A stretch of DNA of 39,612 nucleotides from Rhodospirillales bacterium (GTDB taxonomy: Bacteria; Pseudomonadota; Alphaproteobacteria; SP197): the NCBI GenBank assembly GCA_014323865.1, contig JACONG010000015.1, positions 1 to 39,612 on the forward strand. The letters are read 5' to 3'. Within the stretch, counting starts at the first letter, position 1, and each line of letters begins with the position of its first letter. Below are positions 26,617 to 33,703 of this stretch, in pieces. The translations under genes and the position numbers were made by a program. The notes beneath the pieces are model-generated. The model saw nothing but the letters and a program-made list of their open reading frames with translations, did not search any database and was not told the DNA's origin.

Positions 26617-27021
26617 ATGAGCTGGACCGACGAGAAGATCAAGCACCTGAAGAAACTCTGGAATCAGGGTCTCAGCACGGCGGAGATCGGCCGTGAGCTC
26701 GGCGTCTCGAAGAACGCGGTGGTCGGCAAGTCGTACCGCTTGGGCCTGAAGCCCCGGCCTTCGCCGATCTCGGGCAAGGTGACGAAGAAGGCACCCAAGC
26801 CGAAACCCAGACCGAAGGTGAAGGAATCGAGCCGGATTACAGACGTCATCATGCTCGGTCCGAACATGTGCCGCTGGCCGTTCCATGATCCCGGCGACGC
26901 CAACTTCCATTTCTGCGGCAAGGAAGTGGTGCCGGGTAAGCCGTACTGCGTCGAGCACTGCGCCATCGCCTATGTGCAGAAGTCAGGCTCGCGTGATCGC
27001 GACCGGGAACGCGCTTCGTAA
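26617..27021 (+). CDS. gcrA: GcrA cell-cycle regulator
   Basis: 134 residues. GcrA binds sigma-70 RNA polymerase and methylated GANTC promoters to drive cell-cycle genes in alphaproteobacteria. N-terminal HTH: MSWTDEKIKHLKKLWNQG then STAEIGRELGVSKNAVVGK. A Lys/Pro-rich linker (about 50-75) leads to the C-terminal zinc-like domain with MCRWPFHDP, FHFCGKEVVPGKPYC and EHCAIAY. Start at ATG 26617, where homology begins; an upstream in-frame codon at 26548 adds 23 unrelated residues. Intact between two broken genes, as expected for an important gene. Confidence 0.93.
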   Translation: MSWTDEKIKHLKKLWNQGLSTAEIGRELGVSKNAVVGKSYRLGLKPRPSPISGKVTKKAPKPKPRPKVKESSRITDVIMLGPNMCRWPFHDPGDANFHFCGKEVVPGKPYCVEHCAIAYVQKSGSRDRDRERAS

Positions 27022-27071
27022 ATCCCGGTCTCAACACTGGTCTCCTCTGACCTCATGGTCGGGGGCGACGG

Positions 27072-27873
27072 GTGCTGAAGGCTCTTTCCAATTCGTCCGA
27101 CAACATGCGGGCCGTCGCCTGGCTGATGGCATCCAGCGTGCTGTTTGTCGGCCTCGATCTGATCGGCAAGCAGCTCGTCGCCGAGGAAGTCATGAGTCCC
27201 GTCCAGTTGCTCCGGATCCGGGCGATCGTCAGCGTGACGCTTCTGCCCATCCTGCTGCGGCGGTCACCGATCGCGATCGCACGGCCGAAACACCCCCGGA
27301 AGCAGATCGCCCGGTCGATCCTGATTGCCATCGCGAGCATGGCGTTCTTCACGTCGATCACCGTCGTGCCGCTGGTCGATGCACTCTCGGCCGCCGTCTA
27401 CGTCGTGCTGACCCGCATGATCGGCAAGGGCGACAGCGCCTGGACCAGCCTGTTCTACTCCGTGGCGGCTCTACTCCGTGGCGGCGAGCGCGCTGCTCTT
27501 CACCATCGCGATCCCGTTCGTCTGGGTGACGCCGACCGCCGGTCAATGGCTCCTGCTCGCCGGCATCTCGGGCTTCGGCATCATCGCGCACTTCTGCCAC
27601 ATCCGTGCCTATTCGGAGGGCGAGTCCTCGCTGCTCGCGCCGCTCTCATACATCCATATCGCGATGACGACGGTGGCCGCGTTCCTCGTCTTCGGAGCCT
27701 TCCCCGATGCCTGGGCGGCCGGCGGCATGGCGCTGATCGTGGGTGCAGGCCTCTACATCCTGCACCGCGAGACCGTGCGGCGCGGTCGGCCACGACCGAT
27801 CATCAGGCACGGCACCGTTCCCGGTGCCTATCCCCGGCTCGACGAGAAGCCGAAAGACAAGTTCAGTAGCTGA
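27072..27873 (+). pseudogene. EamA/DMT-family transporter, duplicated 16-mer and internal deletion
   Basis: The first frame encodes helices 1-4 of a drug/metabolite transporter (VAWLMASSVLFVGLDLIGK, MSPVQLLRIRAIVSVTLLP, SMAFFTSITVVPLVDALSA) and passes directly to YVVLTRMIGKGDSAWTSLFYS, which normally follows some 55-60 residues later. At 27454-27485 the 16-mer TCTACTCCGTGGCGGC occurs twice in tandem; removing one copy restores SLFYSVAASALLFTIAIPF and the rest of the C-terminal EamA half (to 27873). So there is one large in-frame deletion and one 16-bp duplication causing a frameshift. The end overlaps the convergent greA stop by 11 bp. Confidence 0.85.
27454..27485 (+). repeat. 16-bp perfect tandem duplication
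   Basis: TCTACTCCGTGGCGGC is present at 27454-27469 and again at 27470-27485. Sixteen is not a multiple of three, so it alone shifts the EamA reading frame; deleting one copy restores it. Confidence 0.95.
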
Positions 27874-28330
27874 TCGACGTGATCTCGAGTTCGCGTTCGC
27901 CCCTGGGCGTCTTGAATGCGACGTCGTCGCCCAGTTCCTTGCCCATCAGCGCGCGCGCAATCGGGCTCTTGATCGAGATGCGGCTGGCATCGAGATCGGC
28001 CTCGTACTCGCCGACGATCTGGTAGGACGCTTCCTTCTCGGTGTCGAGATCGACCACCGTCACATGGGCCCCAAAGGCGATTTTGTCGCCGGGATTGCGC
28101 TTGGGATCGATCACCTGGGACTCGCCCAGGATGCCCTCAAGCTGCCGGATGCGCGCCTCGGTCAGACCCTGCTTGTCCTTGGCGGCGTGATACTCGGCAT
28201 TCTCCTTCAGGTCGCCGTGCTCACGCGCTTCCTCGATGGCACGCGAGATGGCGTGGCGATCCTCGTTCTTGAGTTTCTTCAGTTCTGCGGACAGGCGCTC
28301 GAAGCCGTCCGGTGTGATCGGCGAACTCAC
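27863..28330 (-). CDS. greA: Transcription elongation factor GreA
   Basis: 155 residues from GTG 28330 (SSPITPDGFERLSAELKKLK). GreA enters the RNA polymerase secondary channel and stimulates cleavage of backtracked RNA. The coiled-coil tip has the acidic pair in EAREHGDLKENAEYHAAKD; the C-terminal FKBP-like domain includes IKSPIARALMGKELGDDV and ends ELEITSISY. Longer in-frame starts up to 28408 add unrelated residues. Intact, between two pseudogenes. Confidence 0.95.
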   Translation of the reverse strand: MSSPITPDGFERLSAELKKLKNEDRHAISRAIEEAREHGDLKENAEYHAAKDKQGLTEARIRQLEGILGESQVIDPKRNPGDKIAFGAHVTVVDLDTEKEASYQIVGEYEADLDASRISIKSPIARALMGKELGDDVAFKTPRGERELEITSISY

Positions 28331-28404
28331 GGTCTTCTGTCTCCCGGAAATCCGTCTTGCGACAGTGTTGTCACTGCCGTCATCGCACCGATACGGTACC
28401 GTCG

Positions 28405-28843
28405 TCAACGACGGACGAAGCGCCCGACAAGCTCAAGATGATGCGACCAGAGGAACTGGTCGAAGGTGCCGCCGCGACCCCGGTGGGGCATGACGTCCAC
28501 GACTATTGACGTCGAGCCCGCGCCGCGCCAGCGCCTCGATCAGCAGACCCTGTTTCCATGTGCCATAGAGGTCCGGGCTTGCGTGCTGCAGGGCGCATCC
28601 GCCGCATCAATCTGCATGACGGCAGGGCGGATCATCGCGCTGCGGTGATGTTTCGAGGAGGTCCAGCACCCGCGCCGTGATGCCGTCATCACGCAACGCG
28701 CCTGTCTCGACCGTGACACGCTCGCCGGGCAGTGCGCCGGCGACAAGGACAGGGTGCCCGTTGTGACCGGCGATACCGTCTCCGCGTGCGCCCAAGCGGT
28801 CGATCGTCAGGTCCAGCCGTTGTTTGCGGGGCTTGTGCGCCAT
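28405..28843 (-). pseudogene. TrmA/RlmD-family 23S rRNA uracil methyltransferase, internally deleted
   Basis: Read from 28843: a TRAM-domain start, LTIDRLGARGDGIAG and VLVAGALPGERVTVE, then PPCRH. After a frameshift near 28610 comes the iron-sulfur region CGCALQHASPDLY and WKQGLLIEALARRGLDV. The next recognisable piece, in a different frame, is FDQFLWSHHLELVGRF, which matches the C-terminal end of RumA/RlmD proteins (DQFLWSPHVELVAVF) and stops at 28405-28407. The whole SAM-binding domain, roughly 250-300 residues, is missing. It lies just upstream of greA and 4 bp below the LysR stop. Confidence 0.8.
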
Positions 28844-28847
28844 CGCG

Positions 28848-29753
28848 TCAGGCCGCGTCGAGGACGTTGAGACAGGTGCGGGCGACTTCGCGATCGCGGC
28901 CGTTGCGGGTCAGCACGGCATAGAGCGCGCGATCGGTCGAGATGGCTCGGTCGAGCGCCGGAACCAGCGTTCCGGCCTCGAGGTGGCGTTCGATCATGCC
29001 GTGCCAGCCGAGCGCGAGGCCCCGCCCGGCGGCGGCCGCCTCGAGCAGATAGACATAGTTGCCGAAGCCGGTGTAGCGCGGCGTGAAAGCGGGCGTGCCG
29101 ATCCGGCCGAACCACTCGTCCCAGGTAATCCAGCCCTCGTTGGGGCGCGTGTTCTCCAGGAACGGCAAGTCGAACCAGCCCGACACACCGCGTGCGAGGG
29201 CCTCGTGGTTCTCTTCGGCGAAGCCGGGGGAGCAGATCGGCGTCACGGCTTCGGGCAGGGCGACGACGTGTTCGTCGGGTGCCGCGCCCAGCACCTTATA
29301 GGCGAAGATCAGGTCGATCGACGGCACCATGAGCGCCTCAAGCACATCGTACTCGATGGTCATGATCCGTATGCGGGTCTCCTCGCCGACGGCCTGCTGC
29401 AACGCCTCGAAGCGCGGCAGCAGATAGAGGTGCGAGATCTCGTGCGTGCAGGCCAGCGTGAGCTGGTTGTCACCGGTGGCATGGGCAATCGCCATGGCGG
29501 CCGACTGCACGGCCTCCAGGCCGGAGAGCACCGCGCGATAGAAGCGGTCGCCGTCGGCGGTCAGTTCGAGCGATCGTCCGCTGCGGGCGAAGAGTCTGGT
29601 CCTGAGGCGGGACTCCAGCGTGGCGATGTGCCTGCTGATGGCCGATTGCGATGTGTTGAGCTCCGCCGCGGCCCGGCTGAAGTTGTTGAGTCGCGCCGAG
29701 CTTTCAAAGGCAAGGAGCGCGCTGGTCGAGGGAATCCATCGGCGTTCAATCAT
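28848..29753 (-). CDS. LysR-family transcriptional regulator (GcvA-like)
   Basis: 301 residues. N-terminal winged HTH: LLAFESSARLNNFSRAAAEL then TSQSAISRHIATLESRL (about 13-50). The C-terminal effector domain spans about 90-295, with LTLACTHEISHLYLLPR and the GcvA-type GRGLALGWHGMIERHLEAG. It probably controls the divergent gene at 29866: the two starts are about 110 bp apart and an inverted repeat covers the LysR start codon (see 29752-29767). The effector is not predictable. Confidence 0.93.
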   Translation of the reverse strand: MIERRWIPSTSALLAFESSARLNNFSRAAAELNTSQSAISRHIATLESRLRTRLFARSGRSLELTADGDRFYRAVLSGLEAVQSAAMAIAHATGDNQLTLACTHEISHLYLLPRFEALQQAVGEETRIRIMTIEYDVLEALMVPSIDLIFAYKVLGAAPDEHVVALPEAVTPICSPGFAEENHEALARGVSGWFDLPFLENTRPNEGWITWDEWFGRIGTPAFTPRYTGFGNYVYLLEAAAAGRGLALGWHGMIERHLEAGTLVPALDRAISTDRALYAVLTRNGRDREVARTCLNVLDAA

Positions 29754-29770
29754 ATCAGTTTTGATATCAA
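29752..29770. promoter_or_regulatory. Candidate LysR operator over the regulator's start codon
   Basis: ATATCA-GTTT-TGATAT at 29752-29767 is a perfect 6-bp inverted repeat with a 4-bp spacer. TTGATATCAA at 29761-29770 is itself a 10-bp palindrome. The minus-strand ATG of the LysR gene (29753-29751) lies in the left arm, which would suit autorepression. A T-N11-A LysR box can be drawn within it. Confidence 0.5.
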
Positions 29771-29789
29771 TAGCTTGTCAAGAAGGCAA

Positions 29790-29818
29790 TCAACAGAGAT
29801 CCCGGTCTGAGGTATAGT
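29790..29818 (+). promoter_or_regulatory. Possible sigma-70 promoter for the 29866 gene
   Basis: TCAACA (29790-29795) and TATAGT (29813-29818) are 17 bp apart. The -10 is good, the -35 weak, as expected for an activator-dependent promoter downstream of the LysR palindrome. Confidence 0.3.
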
Positions 29819-29865
29819 CCCGATCATTGCACGATTTGACCCGAGGCCGCAGAAGGAGAAACGAA

Positions 29866-31374
29866 ATGGTGCGACTGGTCGAGTTCGACGCCCATGTGGA
29901 GGCGCTCACAAGGTTTGTCGAGGACACGCCACGCGAGGAGATCATCGGTGCCACGGTCGACCGCCTGCGCGGTGGGGCCGATCCGCTCGATCTCGTGCGG
30001 GCTGCGGCGCTGGGCGTGTCGCGCTCGTCGGAACTGCCGTCCGACCATCACGGTGGCCCCATCCATCCGATCGCGGGTATTCACGCTGTCGTCGGCCTCA
30101 CGAAACGCCTGGAGGGCGAGAGCGCCAACCTGCCCGCGCTGCAGTGCATCGCGCTCGCCAACAAACATGTCAATCTGCCGTCGATGGGCCCGGCTGCGAT
30201 GGTCGCCTTCGACAACCTGAAGCGTGACGTCGAGACCGGGAAGGTGCTGACCCGTCTCGAGAAGGCGATGTTGGATCGCGAGCCGCGGCTTGCCGAACGC
30301 GCTGTGACGCTGTGCTGCGAGAAGGCGACGCCCGGTCAGATACTCAACAGCCTGCTGACAACGTCCCTGCGCCGTAACAATCTCGATGACCACTACTTCC
30401 TCTATCCGCTCTATGCCATGCGCGCGCTCGATGCGATCGGCTGGGAATGGGCACCGATCATCCTGCGACCCGTGGTGCGCTATCTCTCGCGGCATCATTC
30501 GTTCGATGCCTTCGGCGAGTTCAATGCCGACACGATCCGGGACGGCATCACCTACTTCAACCGCTTCACCGAGCACGAGGCGATGGTCGCCGACTACAAC
30601 CTCACCGAGGAGCGCGTTCCGCAGGCGAGTGGTCCGCACGAGGCCGATGCGATCGCCGCGCTGGCCGATGAGGTGGGCGCCGTCACCACCATTTCCGCGC
30701 TGCCGGAGATTGTGGCGCGGGCGATGAACACGGGGCTGTCGCTCGAAGGCACCTGCGAGGCTCTCTCGGTCGGCGGTGCGCGCTTCTTCTTGCGGTCGCA
30801 CAGCAGCAACCCGTTTGATGTGCATGTCCACACCGGCATCGCGGCGCGGCGTTACCTGATCGGCTTCCCCGAGGTCGATTTCCGCAAGAAGGTCCTGGCG
30901 CTGATCGGCTGGGCCTGGAGCTACGAGATCCGTTATCTCGACGCCACGCTGACCAAGGACTGGGAGAACGTGGGGGATGTGTCGGACGCGCCCGCGGCCC
31001 AGGCCATCCTGGACGAGATCGAGAGCCGCATCCTCGGGATCGACGGTTACGACTTCAACAATCTGCCGACGGTCATCAACGAACTGGTCGAACCCGATGA
31101 GGTGCGCAACGTCGTTGCACTGGCCGAGACCTACATGAAGGCGGGCCATCCGGCAGACGACCTGTTTGCGCTGACCGCGCGGCTGGTCTGTCGCGAGGAT
31201 GTGAGCGAGATGCACGCCTACAAGCTGCAGCAGGCGGCCTACGAGGAATATCACGCCTGTGCCGAAGACCTGCGTTGGGTCCACGCGGTGTCGGCTGTCA
31301 AGCAGGTCGCGGTCGTCGTCTCGATGACGCCGCATCGGGTCTTTCCTCAGATCGCCGAAACGCTGGCGGCCTGA
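29866..31374 (+). CDS. Unrecognised 502-residue His-rich protein, LysR-linked
   Basis: ATG 29866 has a strong ribosome site (AAGGAG at 29853-29858, 7 bases upstream). I do not recognise the family. No signal peptide or membrane helix is evident, so it should be cytoplasmic. Mostly alpha-helical in character, with several His clusters: SELPSDHHGGPIHPIAGIH (about 57-75), NKHVN (about 104), NNLDDHYFLYPLYAMRALD, RYLSRHHSFDAF and SNPFDVHVHTGIAARRYL (about 315-332). Such clusters could form a metal or heme site, but this is only a suggestion. Codon use is clean and there is no lesion, in contrast to many neighbours, so the gene is under selection. A strong hairpin follows the stop. The next gene is a flavin/2Fe-2S reductase that needs an electron acceptor; this protein is the only unexplained candidate nearby. 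Confidence 0.85.
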   Translation: MVRLVEFDAHVEALTRFVEDTPREEIIGATVDRLRGGADPLDLVRAAALGVSRSSELPSDHHGGPIHPIAGIHAVVGLTKRLEGESANLPALQCIALANKHVNLPSMGPAAMVAFDNLKRDVETGKVLTRLEKAMLDREPRLAERAVTLCCEKATPGQILNSLLTTSLRRNNLDDHYFLYPLYAMRALDAIGWEWAPIILRPVVRYLSRHHSFDAFGEFNADTIRDGITYFNRFTEHEAMVADYNLTEERVPQASGPHEADAIAALADEVGAVTTISALPEIVARAMNTGLSLEGTCEALSVGGARFFLRSHSSNPFDVHVHTGIAARRYLIGFPEVDFRKKVLALIGWAWSYEIRYLDATLTKDWENVGDVSDAPAAQAILDEIESRILGIDGYDFNNLPTVINELVEPDEVRNVVALAETYMKAGHPADDLFALTARLVCREDVSEMHAYKLQQAAYEEYHACAEDLRWVHAVSAVKQVAVVVSMTPHRVFPQIAETLAA

Positions 31375-31384
31375 TCGCGCGGCA

Positions 31385-31409
31385 CGGACGGCTCGACACG
31401 AGCCGTCCG
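31385..31409 (+). terminator. Strong hairpin after the 502-residue gene
   Basis: CGGACGGCTCG, a 3-base loop ACA, then CGAGCCGTCCG: an 11-bp perfect GC-rich stem starting 10 bases after the stop. No U-run follows (CGCTTCC), so it may be a weak intrinsic terminator or an mRNA 3'-end stabiliser. It partly separates this gene from the reductase at 31528. Confidence 0.7.
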
Positions 31410-31527
31410 CGCTTCCATATCGTTCTCAACGGTTTTCCGGTCCGTGCCATGGCGCTTCGGTGCGGTGGTGTGGTAAGGAGCGCGGCCTCAGCCGAGGCCA
31501 GACAACATCCCGATTGGAGCGAAGGCG

Positions 31528-32490
31528 ATGAGCGGTGCGACGCTGTCTCTGAAGGTCAACAAGATCGTCCAGCAGGCCGAGGATATCCGGTCCTATGAAC
31601 TGGTCGATCCGGACGGCAAGCTGCTGCCGATGTTCACGGCCGGTGCCCATCTCGACATCGAGCTGGGCAACGGGTTGGCCCGCCAGTATTCGATCTCGAG
31701 CGATCCGCGCGACGTCGACCGCTATGTGGTTGCCGTGCTGCGCGAACCCGGGAGCCGCGGCGGTTCGGTCTACATGCACGACAACGTCAACGAAGGCGAC
31801 GTTCTGACCATCCATCCGCCGCGCAACAACTTCCCGCTCGACGAGCGCGCCAAGCATCATATCCTGCTTGCCGGCGGCATCGGCGTGACGCCGATGATGG
31901 CCATGGCGCGTGACCTCGCCAGCCGCGAGGCGAGCTTCGAATTGCATTACTGCACCCGGTCACCGGCCAAGACCGCCTTCAAGGACGAGATCGCGGGCTC
32001 CGAATTCGCCGACAGGGTTCACCACCATCACGACAACGGCAATCCGGCCGACGGCCTGGATATCATCGCTCTGCTCAGGGACCGACAAGAGGGTGCGCAC
32101 GTCTACTACTGCGGCCCGGCGGGCTTCATGCATGCCTGCGAGGCCGCCACCTCGCACTGGCCCTCGGGCACCGTGCATTACGAGTTCTTCTCGGTCGACG
32201 AATCGGTCGACCATGGCGAGAGCGACGCCTTCCAGATCAGGATCAACAGCACTGGCGAGGTGCTTGACGTACCAGCCGACAAGTCGATCGTCGACGTGCT
32301 GCGGGGGCACGGTATCGAGGTCGAGACGATGTGCGAGGAAGGCATCTGCGGCACCTGCGCCACGGTGCTGATCGACGGCGATCCCGACCACCGCGACTTC
32401 GTCCTCGACGACGAGGAGAAGGCCCGCGGTGAGTTCATCATGGTCTGCTGCAGCCGCAGCAAGTCCCCGCTGCTGACGCTGGATCTCTGA
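31528..32490 (+). CDS. PDR/VanB-type reductase with FMN, NAD(P)H and 2Fe-2S domains
   Basis: 320 residues, the usual length for vanillate demethylase (VanB), carnitine oxygenase (CntB) and glycine-betaine demethylase-type reductases. Order: flavin domain with RQYSIS at 52-57, NAD(P)-binding domain with GGIGVTP at 116-122 and YCGPAGFM at 194-201, then plant-type [2Fe-2S] domain with Cys269, Cys274, Cys277 and Cys307 (CEEGICGTC, then VCC). It passes electrons from NAD(P)H to a terminal oxygenase, usually a Rieske protein encoded next door. No Rieske gene is visible in the window. ATG 31528 with GGAG upstream. A His4 run at 165-168 is unremarkable. Confidence 0.93.
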   Translation: MSGATLSLKVNKIVQQAEDIRSYELVDPDGKLLPMFTAGAHLDIELGNGLARQYSISSDPRDVDRYVVAVLREPGSRGGSVYMHDNVNEGDVLTIHPPRNNFPLDERAKHHILLAGGIGVTPMMAMARDLASREASFELHYCTRSPAKTAFKDEIAGSEFADRVHHHHDNGNPADGLDIIALLRDRQEGAHVYYCGPAGFMHACEAATSHWPSGTVHYEFFSVDESVDHGESDAFQIRINSTGEVLDVPADKSIVDVLRGHGIEVETMCEEGICGTCATVLIDGDPDHRDFVLDDEEKARGEFIMVCCSRSKSPLLTLDL

Positions 32491-32520
32491 GGTCCGACAA
32501 CTCTCTCGCCTGTCATTCCG

Positions 32521-32733
32521 GTCGCAGCGACGCAGGAGAGCGGGCTCTTCGTTGCGGGCGTGCCCGCGTTGTTGGTCAGGTGGTCGAGCCCGCCGAGACC
32601 CGCGATGGCCTGGCAGGTCGTTCATCGCGGCCCTGGCGTTGTTGCGCGCAAAGGCCTCTGCGGTGGCGAGCCCGATGCCGGATGCGCGGCCTGTGACCAG
32701 GCTGCGCTTGCTGGCGAGATCGACGCTGATCAT
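32521..32733 (-). pseudogene. Short-chain dehydrogenase/reductase stub
   Basis: Begins at ATG 32733, overlapping the BKACE stop, and shows the NAD-binding start KRSLVTGRASGIGLATAEAFA (TGxxxGIG). It then jumps, in another frame, to LDHLTNNAGTPATKSPL (the NNAG motif) about 35 residues too early, and ends near 32521. The catalytic YxxxK and the C-terminal half are gone. It was the second gene of a BKACE-SDR operon. Confidence 0.75.
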
Positions 32734-33611
32734 TGCGTGCCCCGGAGCCCCAGGATCGCGCGCGCCTCGTCGGGCTTTGCCACGTTGCAGCCCAGCATCA
32801 TGATAATGTCGGCGGCCTTTTCGACGAGCTGGGCGTTGGTCGCGAGCACACCCTTCTGGAGATAGAGGTTGTCCTCCAGGCCGACGCGGATATGGCCGCC
32901 TTGGTTCACGATCTCTGCGGCGATTGGCATCTGCTGGCGCGAGATACCGAATCCGGCCCAGAGCGCGTTCTCGGGCAGCATGGACTTCATGTAGGCCACG
33001 GTCTCCGGCGTCGCTGGCGCACCCCAGGGTATGCCGAGGCAGAGCTGGAACATGGGCGGCGGCTCGATCAGGCCGTCGTCGACCATCTTGCGTGCGAGCC
33101 GGAGGTGGCCGGCGTCGAAGACCTCGAGCTCGGGCTTGATGCCGGCCGCACGGATGCGCTCGGCCATGACCGCGAGGTGCTGGGGCACGTTGACGAAGGC
33201 GCGCTCGCCGAAGTTGAGGGTGGCGACATCGAGACTGCAGACCTCGGGCAGCAGATCCTCAACATGGGCCGTGCGTTCCTCCGGCTTGCGGAAGGTGCCG
33301 GGGTTCTTGTTGAACGCCGGGTTGTCGTCCGACGGGATGAAACTCGCGCCGGGACCGGTGGTCAGGTTGATGACGATGTTGCTGTCGGACTCGCGGATGC
33401 GCCTGGTGACCTCGGCATAGAGATCCTGGCGCATTGAGGGCGCTCCGGTCTCGGGATCGCGCACGTGGATGTGGCAGATCGAGGCGCCGGCCTTGCCGGC
33501 ATCGATCGCCGAATTGGCGATCTGTTCGGGCGTCACGGGCACCTTGTCGCTCCTGCCCACGGTGTCGCCGCCGCCGGTGACGGCGCACGTGATGATGACG
33601 GATCGCGACAT
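32730..33611 (-). CDS. Beta-keto acid cleavage enzyme (BKACE, DUF849)
   Basis: 293 residues from ATG 33611. BKACE enzymes use zinc and acetyl-CoA to split a beta-keto acid into acetoacetate and a CoA ester. Zinc-binding His47 and His49 are in CHIHVRDPETG; other signatures are INLTTGPGA, SLDVATLNFG, ELEVFDAGHL, LCLGIPWGAPATPE and GGHIRVGLEDNLYL. Within the family this pattern resembles dehydrocarnitine-cleaving members, and the former SDR partner fits oxidation of a beta-hydroxy acid such as carnitine. The substrate remains an inference. An upstream in-frame codon (33629) adds six residues. Confidence 0.9.
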   Translation of the reverse strand: MSRSVIITCAVTGGGDTVGRSDKVPVTPEQIANSAIDAGKAGASICHIHVRDPETGAPSMRQDLYAEVTRRIRESDSNIVINLTTGPGASFIPSDDNPAFNKNPGTFRKPEERTAHVEDLLPEVCSLDVATLNFGERAFVNVPQHLAVMAERIRAAGIKPELEVFDAGHLRLARKMVDDGLIEPPPMFQLCLGIPWGAPATPETVAYMKSMLPENALWAGFGISRQQMPIAAEIVNQGGHIRVGLEDNLYLQKGVLATNAQLVEKAADIIMMLGCNVAKPDEARAILGLRGTQ

Positions 33612-33703
33612 GGAGACCCCCGGCTTCAACTGCGTTCAACACAACCGATCCTAAGGAAGAATGCGATCTGGTACAGCCCTCGGGCGGCTCCTATTGTTCG
33701 GCC

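Noticed and set aside
29824..31335. 503-codon open frame antisense to the unknown protein gene
   Set aside because: Composition is Arg/His/Gly-rich and typical of a GC-rich shadow frame; the sense gene has a strong ribosome site and promoter context.
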